The notes under the pieces are model-generated. The model saw nothing but the letters and a program-made list of their open reading frames with translations. It searched no databases and was not told the origin of the DNA. Positions 8,788 through 18,033 of a DNA stretch of 64,000 nucleotides are shown piece after piece. Position numbers and translations under genes: made by a program. Position 1 is the stretch's first letter. Every line of letters begins with the position of its first letter. The DNA comes from Paraglaciecola psychrophila 170. GTDB lineage: Bacteria > Pseudomonadota > Gammaproteobacteria > Enterobacterales > Alteromonadaceae. Location: NCBI RefSeq assembly GCF_000347635.1, contig NC_020514.1:2790001-2854000 (forward strand), in the 5' to 3' direction.

Positions 8788-11664
8788 TTAAAACTCATAT
8801 ATCGTACGTAAATAGTAAAACCCACCATTAATACCTAATGGAGAGGTAGCTGGGTATAACGCTCCGGCTTCAGCACTAAATGGGTTATGGTCAGGGCGAT
8901 TATCAAATAAGTTTTTAGCGCCTATAGATAGCGTAAAATGGGCACTATATTGGTAACGTATGTCTACATCCAGAGTTAATTCAGAGCCTGCAATAAAATC
9001 ATATCCTGCCGCTGCATCTAAGTGGTCCTCATAAAAATCATCATAAAAATTAAGGCGGATATTACTACTTAGTTTATTGTACTCTTGCATAACAGATAAA
9101 CTAGCTCGCTGCGCAGGGAGGTTATTTTCAATCATATTTATACGTTGTTGAGTAAGGTTTGACTCGAAGTATGTTGAGCCATCAGTTCCGACTATAGGAT
9201 ATAAAGTGACTCTATCAACAACAGTATCTGTCCAGTTGTAAGTAAACATAAAACGGCTCGGGATATTAAACAAATAGGTTTCGTAATTCACCACTAAGTC
9301 TAAACCTTGACTGGTTGAATCAAAATCATTGGTGAAATATTTTGCACTGCTGTAACTAGTGGCATCTGTTATACCCGCATCCAATAACGATTGAATATCC
9401 TCTTTACTCAGCGTTAACGCTGAAGTGGTACTTATCCGATCATCAAGTTGAATATTGAAATAGTCCAACGTGAAATAGAAACGTTTAGCTATTGCACCTA
9501 CTAGACCAAAACTTGTATTGAGAGATTTTTCTGGGCGCAAAGGCGTAGCACCAAGTTGAATAGATATTGCATTGGTGGGTGGTAATGTCGCTTGATCCTC
9601 TAAACCTTGAGGTGAAAAAGCAGTGGTCACATTAATAACATTACTTTGACCAACTGTTGGGGCTTTAAAACCGGTACTCACTGACCCACGTAATGTCAGT
9701 GACTCATTTAAAATCATTCTCGCAGATACTTTTCCATCAAAAGTAGAACCAAAGTCTGTAAAATCTTCATACCGTGCAGCAAGACCAAATAAAAACACAT
9801 CGCTCATATGTACTTCAAAATCTGTATAGATTGCCCAATTTCCTCTACCCCAGTTGCCAGATGATTGAGGGCTATATCCAGGAAATCCATTGGAACCCAC
9901 ACCAAAGCCTTGAGATAATCCAGTATTAGGATCAAAAGCTAAATCACCCACCGCATAGGAAGCCAAATCCCCTACTTTTTGCCGATAATTTTCTCGCCTC
10001 CATTCTAGGCCAGTAGCAAAATTGATTTGATACTTTTCATCTATGTTGAATTGTTTAAATAAGTCTAAATTAATATTTTTTTCTAGTTGGCTGGCTAATC
10101 CCGGATTAAAAGAAAAAGGAGTGAGTGGGCCTAAAGATGGATTAACGGTATTACTTATCTCGTAGTCAATCTCAGAATAACCCAAACCTACACTCAGATC
10201 GTAATCCCACTCGGAATATGTTTGCCCTTTAACTCCTAATACCCAAGAAACGTCGCTGATCGTGCCGCCAAATTGCGGGGTAAAACCGCCAGGCAAAATT
10301 TCATTGAACGAAAAACAGTTTTGCCCTAATGCGCTTGATTTATCCGTAATAAGTAGAAAGTCGCTATCGTCTAATACATTGTTATCTGTTATGAATACTT
10401 TGGGGCAACTAATACCTACTCCGATACCGTCTAAGTCAGCGACCAATAAAGTCGCTACACCATTTTCATCTGGTTGTCCTTCATATACTCCATCTCGGGT
10501 GTGTGGATTACGAAAATAAAACCCTCCTTGTATTTGTCTTTGAGCCAGATTACTGAATGAATACAGCTCATTAGATGGATCCAATTGGTATCCCATATTC
10601 ACTAATAGTTTTACATTATAGTTTACTTCAGGACTGCCCCAAACTTGCGCTGGATTGGCAATGTTGTTATTTCCTGCCTCAGTTAAAGCCAATGCATCGT
10701 AACGTTGCACACTTCTGTCTGTAGCTGCCTGTTGTTTAAATTCAGTACTTATATTAATAAATCCATTAGAGCCAAGTGGTAACCCAAGATTGCCCTGAAT
10801 TTGAAGTAACTCCCCATCACCCTCACCAAACTGACCTACCCTAAGATCAATCATCCCTCCATCATCATTATCATTAAGCACAAAATTAATCACACCCGCT
10901 ATGGCGTCAGAGCCGTATTGTGCGGCGGCACCATCACGCAGCACTTCAATTTGTTGTAACGATGACGTCGGAATATTAGATATATCTACTCCTTGTGCTC
11001 CATCTGATAGACCGCCTCCTAAAAATGTAATTGCTGAGGATCTATGCCTTCTTTTACCATTTATTAAAATCAACGTATGGTCAGAAGCCATACCACGTAA
11101 GTTTGCTGGACGTACTAAACTAGATGCGTCGTTTATGGGTTGGTCATTAACGTTAAAAGAAGGTACTAAAGAAGAAATCATAGAGGTCATATCGGTAGCC
11201 CCCTGACGGGTGAGTTCAGCTACCCCAATTATATCTAGTGGAATGGGTGAATCAATGACTGAGCGAGGTGCAGACCTGGTTCCAACCACTGCAATTTTTT
11301 CCATTTCATTTGATGAAAACAAGCCTTTTTTAGTCTTTGAGTCAGCTAAGTTCATCAGTCCAATATCATCAACTTGAATAATCGCCTTTACACTCAATCC
11401 TTTTTCATCATATACGGGGTATAAACTGGTACCTTCTAATAGTTTAACTAAACCTAATTCTACAGTGTAATAACCGATTAAACTGTTGGCTATTTCCTGC
11501 TCCGCGAGTTCAATGGGAAATAAAAGTGTAGAGTTGGCTTGCTGGGCAAATAATATAAGTGCTTTGTCAGCCACTTGAGGTGGAATATCGAATTGATACT
11601 TATTCTTGGCTGACGCCTGAAGTGAGATAATTAATAATAAAACCGATAAGCGCATATAAAACAC
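8788..11664 (-). CDS. TonB-dependent outer-membrane receptor with N-terminal STN signalling domain
   Basis: 958 residues. A short signal peptide (MRLSVLLLIISLQASA) is followed by an STN (secretin/TonB short N-terminal) domain at about residues 21-95 (FDIPPQVADKALILFAQQANSTLLF), then the plug from about residue 128 (IAVVGTRSAPRSV; LRDGAAAQYGSDAIAGVINF) and a 22-strand barrel ending in an aromatic residue (TIYEF). In FecA-type transducers the STN domain contacts a FecR anti-sigma factor in the periplasm. The fecR/fecI-like pair lies directly upstream on the same strand, so this receptor is the likely sensor of that pair. The substrate is unknown. It is a clear paralog of the receptor at 15016-17679, which lacks STN. 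Confidence 0.92.
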   Translation of the reverse strand: MFYMRLSVLLLIISLQASAKNKYQFDIPPQVADKALILFAQQANSTLLFPIELAEQEIANSLIGYYTVELGLVKLLEGTSLYPVYDEKGLSVKAIIQVDDIGLMNLADSKTKKGLFSSNEMEKIAVVGTRSAPRSVIDSPIPLDIIGVAELTRQGATDMTSMISSLVPSFNVNDQPINDASSLVRPANLRGMASDHTLILINGKRRHRSSAITFLGGGLSDGAQGVDISNIPTSSLQQIEVLRDGAAAQYGSDAIAGVINFVLNDNDDGGMIDLRVGQFGEGDGELLQIQGNLGLPLGSNGFINISTEFKQQAATDRSVQRYDALALTEAGNNNIANPAQVWGSPEVNYNVKLLVNMGYQLDPSNELYSFSNLAQRQIQGGFYFRNPHTRDGVYEGQPDENGVATLLVADLDGIGVGISCPKVFITDNNVLDDSDFLLITDKSSALGQNCFSFNEILPGGFTPQFGGTISDVSWVLGVKGQTYSEWDYDLSVGLGYSEIDYEISNTVNPSLGPLTPFSFNPGLASQLEKNINLDLFKQFNIDEKYQINFATGLEWRRENYRQKVGDLASYAVGDLAFDPNTGLSQGFGVGSNGFPGYSPQSSGNWGRGNWAIYTDFEVHMSDVFLFGLAARYEDFTDFGSTFDGKVSARMILNESLTLRGSVSTGFKAPTVGQSNVINVTTAFSPQGLEDQATLPPTNAISIQLGATPLRPEKSLNTSFGLVGAIAKRFYFTLDYFNIQLDDRISTTSALTLSKEDIQSLLDAGITDATSYSSAKYFTNDFDSTSQGLDLVVNYETYLFNIPSRFMFTYNWTDTVVDRVTLYPIVGTDGSTYFESNLTQQRINMIENNLPAQRASLSVMQEYNKLSSNIRLNFYDDFYEDHLDAAAGYDFIAGSELTLDVDIRYQYSAHFTLSIGAKNLFDNRPDHNPFSAEAGALYPATSPLGINGGFYYLRTIYEF

Positions 11665-11775
11665 ATTGAAGACTAATTACAATTCGAATTATAAGTCTAG
11701 CACGATGATTTATTATAGAAAACGTTGAAAATGGGCCTTACACGATAACTCTATAATTTAGTTAATCAATTTCTA

Positions 11776-12816
11776 TTAACCGGATGACAATACTATCGAT
11801 TGCTCATCTAGTTTTAAGTAAACAATATTAAAGTTGTTTTCAAGTGCAAATAATAACCCTTGTATATCCCCCGCTTTAAAATAGCCTGCTATCCGCCTTT
11901 GTTTCACTTGGTCATCAGCTAAAGTAAACTTAATTGATGTGTAACGACTTATCTCCTGCAACGCTTCTGATAAAGGTTCTCCATGAAATACTAACATACC
12001 TTGTTGCCAAGCTAATTCATTTTGAATTTGCTCATTGGACATTTCCAATTGTTGAATGGATTGCTGACTAATAAGCGCTTTCTGGCCCTCAATCATTAGT
12101 TCCCCAAAACCCTCGAGCGGATTTGCTGATTCAGCAATAGAATTGTTATCTGGCTTATCTTTGACTAATACTTTGCCATCTGTAACTAACAATTCTAATT
12201 GATGGGCATTGGTTAATTGCACATTAAAAGATGTGCCTACTGCGGTCACTGTATTGTCAGCAGCTTTAACAATGAAAGGCCTGTTTTCGTCATGAGCAAC
12301 ATCAAAGTGTGCTTCACCTCGAAGTAAATGAACATTTCTACGAATATCAGAAAAATCTACTAAAACTAAACTATCAGTATTTAAATGGATAACAGAGCCG
12401 TCTGCTAAAGAGACTAGGCGTTGCTCACCTACAGCTGTTTCAGCGTTAAGCACTAACAATGATGGGTCTGTGCTGGAAGACATCATTTGGGTATTAACTA
12501 ACCATGCTAAACAGCTCACAAATACGAAGGCCAAGCTTGCAGCTATGCCACGAAACTTCTTGTTAGCAAATATATGGTTTTGACGTGCCTGAGCATCTCG
12601 TAATGGAAATAAAGCACTTAGTTCGTTTAATACACTTAACTCGTCCCATGTTTGAGCGACATCAAAGAGACTTGTTCTATGTGCTTTGCTGATGTTTACC
12701 CAATCAGCAAAAGCCTGCTGTTCGATTTTGTTTAAGCCTCGATCAAAACGACTAATCCATTCACATGCTTGCTGGAGAATGTCTTTCTTACTACTAAATA
12801 ATTGAATGTTATTCAT
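11776..12816 (-). CDS. FecR-type anti-sigma factor / sigma regulator
   Basis: 346 residues in the FecR order: a cytoplasmic N-terminal domain of DUF4880 type (ACEWISRFDRGLNKIEQQAFADWV, residues 17-40), one membrane segment (about 89-107, IAASLAFVFVSCLAWLV), the periplasmic FecR domain (VGEQRLVSLADGSVIHLNTDS; VGTSFNVQ) and a C-terminal STN-like/DUF4974 segment (LAWQQGMLVFHGEPLSEALQEI). It is expected to hold or activate the adjacent sigma factor in response to the receptor. The start overlaps the sigma stop by 4 nt, giving coupled translation. The receptor gene follows after 111 nt. Confidence 0.92.
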   Translation of the reverse strand: MNNIQLFSSKKDILQQACEWISRFDRGLNKIEQQAFADWVNISKAHRTSLFDVAQTWDELSVLNELSALFPLRDAQARQNHIFANKKFRGIAASLAFVFVSCLAWLVNTQMMSSSTDPSLLVLNAETAVGEQRLVSLADGSVIHLNTDSLVLVDFSDIRRNVHLLRGEAHFDVAHDENRPFIVKAADNTVTAVGTSFNVQLTNAHQLELLVTDGKVLVKDKPDNNSIAESANPLEGFGELMIEGQKALISQQSIQQLEMSNEQIQNELAWQQGMLVFHGEPLSEALQEISRYTSIKFTLADDQVKQRRIAGYFKAGDIQGLLFALENNFNIVYLKLDEQSIVLSSG

Positions 12817-13373
12817 TTGTTGACTGTTTCACTATGTTTCACTGCACCAGCAGCTTGTTCCGTGTCTGAATTGACAAATTGCTGCAAATATAATGTACAT
12901 TGTAATAAACCTTTAGCCACATGCTTTTCAACAGTACTCTGGCTTAACCCAATATACTCAGCAATATCCTTTTGACTCATGCCGTACACCTTTTTTAATA
13001 AAAACACCCGTTTAACTTCAACTGAAAGTGTGTCTGTGGCTCGGCAAAAGTGTAAAAAACGCTGCTTACTTGCAACCTGACTTTCTAAGCTTTTACTGGT
13101 TAAATCACTGGGTAAACTTTGCATATTATCCAGAGACTGGTTTTTTTGGGCACTGGCTCTTGAAACATGATTAAGGGCTAAGTTTTTAGCGGTTGTCAGC
13201 ATATACGTTCTTTCGTATGTTATTTCTTGCTTTAGTTCAGCCTCATAACTTTTAACAAAGGTTTCTTGTACGATATCCTCAATATCATCACTGTGAACAA
13301 TGCCACCGATCACTCTTATTAATTGAGCTCGGCATTTGAAATATGTCTGTTCTAGTGTCGATTTTCTTATCAT
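12813..13373 (-). CDS. FecI-like ECF RNA polymerase sigma factor
   Basis: 186 residues. Sigma region 2 covers roughly 10-75 (DDIEDIVQETFVKSYEAEL, then TYMLTTAKNLALNHVSR). Region 4 lies at about 120-165, with helix-turn-helix KKVYGMSQKDIAEYIGLSQSTVEKHV. The form is that of iron-starvation/FecI ECF sigma factors. Overlap with the fecR-like gene and the STN receptor downstream make a complete surface-signalling triad. It probably directs transcription of one or both receptors; no promoter motif could be assigned. Confidence 0.92.
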   Translation of the reverse strand: MIRKSTLEQTYFKCRAQLIRVIGGIVHSDDIEDIVQETFVKSYEAELKQEITYERTYMLTTAKNLALNHVSRASAQKNQSLDNMQSLPSDLTSKSLESQVASKQRFLHFCRATDTLSVEVKRVFLLKKVYGMSQKDIAEYIGLSQSTVEKHVAKGLLQCTLYLQQFVNSDTEQAAGAVKHSETVNK

Positions 13374-13495
13374 CTTAGCTATAAATACTCTGTAAGGGGG
13401 GGATTACAGTATTTGTTAATTTTGACTTATTTGAAGTTAACACTTTACCTAAAGTCGAATAACGGATAAGTCGCAATTGCTTGCTGCGTTCATCA

Positions 13496-14965
13496 TTAAC
13501 CATGTTCACTATCGATAAATTGGCTTAGATGATCTGCATAATTGTACCAGTTGTTAATGGATATTGTATTCATTGGGCGCCTCACCTGAATATTACTTAA
13601 GGTTTTTACCACTTTATTGGCCTCTGGGAACGTGGATTCAACCAATTGTGAAGGTAACCCACAAAACTCAAAGATATTTTTGATCGTCTGGTCTTTATTC
13701 ACAACCAGCTGTTCGTAGCTAACTTCATGTATAAAGCTAGGTAATTGAGTGTTCCAGAATTCCATCAAGTCAGCATACAAAGTGTGATATTGCTTAAATT
13801 CATTTAACGAACAAAAATAGGGTTCGTTCTGAGCAAAGGAATTACGGTAAATAGATAAAGCTACATCAGCTAAATTACGCTTAATATGCAGTACTTTAGC
13901 ATTAGGAAATAATTTGTAAATCAAACCTATTGATTGAAAATTAGCAGGTAACTTATCAATCACATAATCTTTACCTTTTGCATGAATAGACATTTTTTCT
14001 AGGTATATTTGTGCGGCAGCATTTAATTGTGCACTAGAGACGTTACTCATCGAGTAAGGATAATGTGATTTCGTTTGACTAAATAAAAAGGCTGCCACTT
14101 CACGGCTTAGATAAGGTACTTCACCAGCAGACGAGATATCCTGATGCTCAGTTAGTAAATACTCAAGTAAAGTCGAGCCAGTTCTTGGTAAACCAATAAT
14201 AAAAATAGGAATAATTTCAGGGAAAGCATTATTTGTAGAGGAGCAACTACCTATTGATAAAACATGCTCTGACGCCTTTATTTTAATGTCTTGGAAAAAA
14301 CTTTGTAACTCGGAGGTTTTAAAATCGCAAAGCTCAGTTTGAATTAGATTAGCACGTTCAAAGTGTTGCCAAGCTTGTTGGTAGTTTTGTATTCCATGTA
14401 ATACATTACCAACAGCATAATGAAGAGCGGTTGTCTCTTGAGAGGTTATGTTTTTTTGCTTTAAACGCTCTTTAAGTAAAGGTAAATATTGCTCGTTGTG
14501 ACTATCAAGGCGAGTGAGTTCTAGCAGTGCATATGATGCGATTGAATCTGTTGTTAACTGAATAACTGTTCTAAAAGCATGTTCGCCTTTCGCTAAATTC
14601 CCCAAAATGATGTATTGCAAACCCAGGTGGTAATGGACCATTGCATTGTTGGGCAAATGACTTGCAGCATACTCTAGTGCTGTTAACCCATCGATTTCAG
14701 AATTGACCCCATTAAATGCCTCAGACAAGTGGATGAGGGGAAACGCGTCATTAGGTAACAACTCACAACTTTTGGTTAGAAAAGACACGGCTTTATCAAA
14801 TTGTTCAGCTTCCAGAGCAATGACACCCATACCTAAATAGGCCTTCCCACATTCTGGATGACTGATGATTGCTTCCAAATATAAACGTTCAGCTTGCACT
14901 AAATCACCCATTTTAAAAAAATCAGTAGCATGTTGTAATTTTGACAGACTCATCAACTTAACCAT
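13496..14965 (-). CDS. TPR-repeat sulfotransferase
   Basis: 489 residues. The N-terminal half (about 1-210) is a run of tetratricopeptide repeats (GDLVQAERLYLEAIISHPECGKAYLGMGVIALEAE-type units). The C-terminal half is a PAPS-dependent sulfotransferase with 5'-phosphosulfate loop GLPRTGSTLLEYLL (about 265) and a 3'-phosphate site near VLHIKRNLADVALSIYRNSF. No signal peptide, so probably cytoplasmic. It lies 50 nt after one TonB receptor and 122 nt before the sigma factor. Such proteins often sit beside TonB receptors in Alteromonadales and Caulobacterales, but their acceptor is unknown. The start may be the ATG at 14965 or 14953; neither has a good ribosome site. Confidence 0.85.
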   Translation of the reverse strand: MVKLMSLSKLQHATDFFKMGDLVQAERLYLEAIISHPECGKAYLGMGVIALEAEQFDKAVSFLTKSCELLPNDAFPLIHLSEAFNGVNSEIDGLTALEYAASHLPNNAMVHYHLGLQYIILGNLAKGEHAFRTVIQLTTDSIASYALLELTRLDSHNEQYLPLLKERLKQKNITSQETTALHYAVGNVLHGIQNYQQAWQHFERANLIQTELCDFKTSELQSFFQDIKIKASEHVLSIGSCSSTNNAFPEIIPIFIIGLPRTGSTLLEYLLTEHQDISSAGEVPYLSREVAAFLFSQTKSHYPYSMSNVSSAQLNAAAQIYLEKMSIHAKGKDYVIDKLPANFQSIGLIYKLFPNAKVLHIKRNLADVALSIYRNSFAQNEPYFCSLNEFKQYHTLYADLMEFWNTQLPSFIHEVSYEQLVVNKDQTIKNIFEFCGLPSQLVESTFPEANKVVKTLSNIQVRRPMNTISINNWYNYADHLSQFIDSEHG

Positions 14966-14979
14966 AATAAAAAGTATTT

Positions 14980-15008
14980 TAAAATGACCTTACCAATTAG
15001 GTAAGGCC
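14980..15008 (-). terminator. Hairpin between TonB receptor and sulfotransferase genes
   Basis: CCTTACC (14988-14994) and GGTAAGG (15000-15006) form a perfect 7-bp stem with a 5-nt loop. On the minus strand it is followed by TCATTTTAAAAT. It begins 10 nt after the receptor stop, so it may terminate partially or protect the receptor mRNA, lowering expression of the sulfotransferase relative to the receptor. The T tract is weak. Confidence 0.5.
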
Positions 15009-15015
15009 GTCATAC

Positions 15016-17679
15016 TTAAAAGTTATAGTTTGCACTTATGTAGTACAGACCACCATTAAAGCCCATTGGTGACGTCTCATAATAGACACCGCCCCAATTA
15101 TTTTTAGGCAATCCTTCAGCATCTAAACCAGCAGTTTGTTGGACTCTTTCCGCTTCTTGATCAAACACATTTTGAGCACCGACACTGATTGTAATTGAAT
15201 CACTGAACATATAACTTACTTCGAAATCAACAGTCACAGCAGAACTGGCGGTAATAGCAGTTGCATCATAGTCAACATGTACACCTTGATATTCGCCGTA
15301 GTAGTTGGCTCGGGTAAACATCGAAATATCTTCCCATGATTGAGACCAAGTAAAAGTAGCTCTATGATTAGGCAAGTCTTCTTCTAGACGTTTCACCTTA
15401 AAGGCACCGGTGATCTCAGAAAATTTAGTGACTTCTGTATCGTTCCAGTTGTAAGCAAGGCTAAAAGTAGAGCTACCATCCAACAGGTCAGCACTATAGT
15501 TAGCCACCACATCAATACCTTGTGTCGTAGTGTCGAAGTCATTAGTAAAGAAACTGACTTGTTGGAAACTATCTATATTCGGCTCGATGGCTCTAAGTGC
15601 ATCTTTATCTTCAGCGGTTAAGTTGATTTTATCAGACTGACTGAGACGGTCTGACACTTCAATATGGTAGTAATCCACTGTCATAAAGAAATCACCGTCT
15701 TGATAGACACCACCTAATGTATAACTGTCTGATTCTTCAGGTTGTAACTCAGTACCACCTAATTGAACTGAAATTGGGTTAGTTGGCGCTAAAAGTGCTG
15801 AATCCACTAACACACCACCATCCAAGTTGGTTTGCACGTTACTCACGTTGGCTTGACCAACAGTAGGAGCACGGAATCCAGAGCTGATTGAACTACGTAT
15901 TGACAACTCATCAGTCAGATGGAACTGAGCAGATATTTTATAGTTGGTGGTAGAACCAAATGTATCATAATCTTCAAAACGTAATGCGCCACCTAATAAT
16001 AAAGCTTCAGTCACCTGGGCTTCCATATCGACATAAGCGGCGTAGTTTCTTCGGGTTGACACACCGGCATCATTTGGCTTGAATCCAGGAAAACCGTTTG
16101 AGCCAATACCAAAGCCTTGAGTAGTCAATGGTCCAGCAGTATAGGAGGCTACATCACCTGCTACTATTTCATATGATTCCTCATGCCATTCTAAACCACC
16201 GGCAACGTTAACGTCTTCATATAAACCAGCATCAACTAATTTAACTAAATCAAAGTTAAAGTTTTTCTCCAGCTGAATATACTTTCCAGGGCGAAAATCC
16301 CGAGGCGTATTTGGCCCCAAAGAAGCGTTAACAGTATTGTAAATAACATACTGAGATTCACTACGTCCCACTGTGCCACTTAAGTCATATAAAACACCAT
16401 CAGCAAAACCGTCTTTGAATTCGCCTTTTGTGCCTATTGTCAAAGATGTATCGGTAATATTACCGCCAAAGTTAGGAGTGAAACCTCCAGGAATTGATTG
16501 ATTAAAAGCGAAACAATTTGCTGCTGTAAGAGAGTCAAGAGCAGTTTGGTTTGGTAGACCATTTGAGCCAATTTCTACAATAGGACAATCCAATTGTTGA
16601 TCAAAGCCTTCTAATGAACCCACTAATATAGTGGGCGTGGCTGCATTATATGCAGCTTCTTCAGAAGTAATAACATCTTTATCTAAGTCTGCAGGTTGTC
16701 TAGTTGCTACACCCTCAACATCACGAATATTACCACCGTAAACGCCACCTCGCGTATTGGGGTTCCGATAATAGAATCCACCACGCACATCACGTTCAGA
16801 ATAGTTACCAAACATGTAAAACTCTTTATCATTTCCTAAGTCTAGACCAACGTTACCAAAAATAGTGATATCGTCATTGACCTCTGGTGAGCCCCAAATT
16901 TGGGCTGGATTAGCCACATCCAAACCTGCAACAGCAAAGGCGGCCGCATCTGGACGTTGTACACTTCTACTTGTAGCGTCGGCATTTTTATATTGAAAAC
17001 TGACGTTAGCAAATCCGTCTTGTGTCAATGGCATACCAATATTACCAGACACTTCAGTGGAGGCGCCGTCACCTTCATAATACTCACCACGACGAACCGA
17101 TAACGTACCGCCGTCGGAATCATCTTTCAGAACAAAGTTCATTACGCCAGCAATAGCATCTGAACCATACTGCGCAGCAGCACCGTCACGTAACACTTCA
17201 ACCTGTTTTATGGCAATGCTTGGGATAACAGATATATCAGGACCCTGTGCCCCATCATTAATACCACCACCTAAAAACGCGATAACAGATGAACGATGGC
17301 GTCTTTTACCATTCAACAGAATTAAAGTACTGTCGGCGGGCAATCCACGTAAATTTGCAGGGCGAACCAGGGAAGCAGCATCACTAATCGGGTTCGAATG
17401 CACATTTAAAGAAGGCACGGTACCTTTTAAAATTTCTAACATGTCAGTATTACCTGACTTTGATAATTCGTCAGCACCAATGATGTCTATAGGTACAGGT
17501 GAGTCAGCAATAGAGCGTGGTGCTGCACGGGACCCGACTACGGCTATTTTTTCGAAACTATTATCATCATCATTTACTTCTTGAGCAAATACAGGTGATA
17601 CAGATACAACACTAGCGGCTGCAGAAGCAGCTATAATGAAGCGAATGCTTTTACTAAGTTTTGTTTTTGATGTTCTCAT
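15016..17679 (-). CDS. TonB-dependent outer-membrane receptor (no STN domain)
   Basis: 887 residues: signal peptide to about residue 32 (IIAASAAASVVSVSPVFA), TonB-box region and plug (KIAVVGSRAAPRSIADSPVP; LRDGAAAQYGSDAIAGVMNF), then a beta barrel ending YYISANYNF with a terminal Phe. Plug and barrel resemble the receptor at 8788-11664 over the whole length (shared RRHRSS, LRPANLRG-like VRPANLRG, SVQR, GGFTPNFGG). It lacks the STN domain, so it should import without signalling by itself. It probably belongs to the same regulon as the sigma/anti-sigma pair. The substrate is not evident. Confidence 0.92.
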   Translation of the reverse strand: MRTSKTKLSKSIRFIIAASAAASVVSVSPVFAQEVNDDDNSFEKIAVVGSRAAPRSIADSPVPIDIIGADELSKSGNTDMLEILKGTVPSLNVHSNPISDAASLVRPANLRGLPADSTLILLNGKRRHRSSVIAFLGGGINDGAQGPDISVIPSIAIKQVEVLRDGAAAQYGSDAIAGVMNFVLKDDSDGGTLSVRRGEYYEGDGASTEVSGNIGMPLTQDGFANVSFQYKNADATSRSVQRPDAAAFAVAGLDVANPAQIWGSPEVNDDITIFGNVGLDLGNDKEFYMFGNYSERDVRGGFYYRNPNTRGGVYGGNIRDVEGVATRQPADLDKDVITSEEAAYNAATPTILVGSLEGFDQQLDCPIVEIGSNGLPNQTALDSLTAANCFAFNQSIPGGFTPNFGGNITDTSLTIGTKGEFKDGFADGVLYDLSGTVGRSESQYVIYNTVNASLGPNTPRDFRPGKYIQLEKNFNFDLVKLVDAGLYEDVNVAGGLEWHEESYEIVAGDVASYTAGPLTTQGFGIGSNGFPGFKPNDAGVSTRRNYAAYVDMEAQVTEALLLGGALRFEDYDTFGSTTNYKISAQFHLTDELSIRSSISSGFRAPTVGQANVSNVQTNLDGGVLVDSALLAPTNPISVQLGGTELQPEESDSYTLGGVYQDGDFFMTVDYYHIEVSDRLSQSDKINLTAEDKDALRAIEPNIDSFQQVSFFTNDFDTTTQGIDVVANYSADLLDGSSTFSLAYNWNDTEVTKFSEITGAFKVKRLEEDLPNHRATFTWSQSWEDISMFTRANYYGEYQGVHVDYDATAITASSAVTVDFEVSYMFSDSITISVGAQNVFDQEAERVQQTAGLDAEGLPKNNWGGVYYETSPMGFNGGLYYISANYNF

Positions 17680-18033
17680 GATTTATTCCAGCTTAATATT
17701 TTTATAATGCTTAATGGTTAGGGCAATAAAATACAACCCCTGAAAAGTCCATTAAGTGCTTGATGTCCATTAAGTGTTTGTGTGTCCTTTTGACGCCCAC
17801 AAAAAGTGATCGCAAATAACTTATAAACCTGAAATTAATTAAAAACAAACAAAACACACAAAATAAAAAATATACTTTTTTTGATAGAGGATTTTGGTTT
17901 TTGCTTTGTCTATAGGGGATGGGAGAGTGTTAGTTGGAGATTTTACGGTATAAATTGTCAGATCGTATAATGTTACCACTAAGTTTTAAATGTCGAAGAA
18001 GACTAAATAACCTTCTCCGACAAACGCAATTAG
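17680..18033. other. Intergenic region upstream of the TonB receptor
   Basis: 354 nt between sohB (3' end) and the receptor start. It is AT-rich and should hold the receptor promoter. A short near-repeat of CATTAAGTG occurs at about 17750 and 17769. No gene, Fur-box-like palindrome or clear sohB terminator was seen. Confidence 0.4.

Noticed and set aside
8617..17800. Fur boxes upstream of the TonB receptors, sigma factor or bkd
   Set aside because: No GATAATGATAATCATTATC-like sequence found by eye, so iron control of this locus is not supported.
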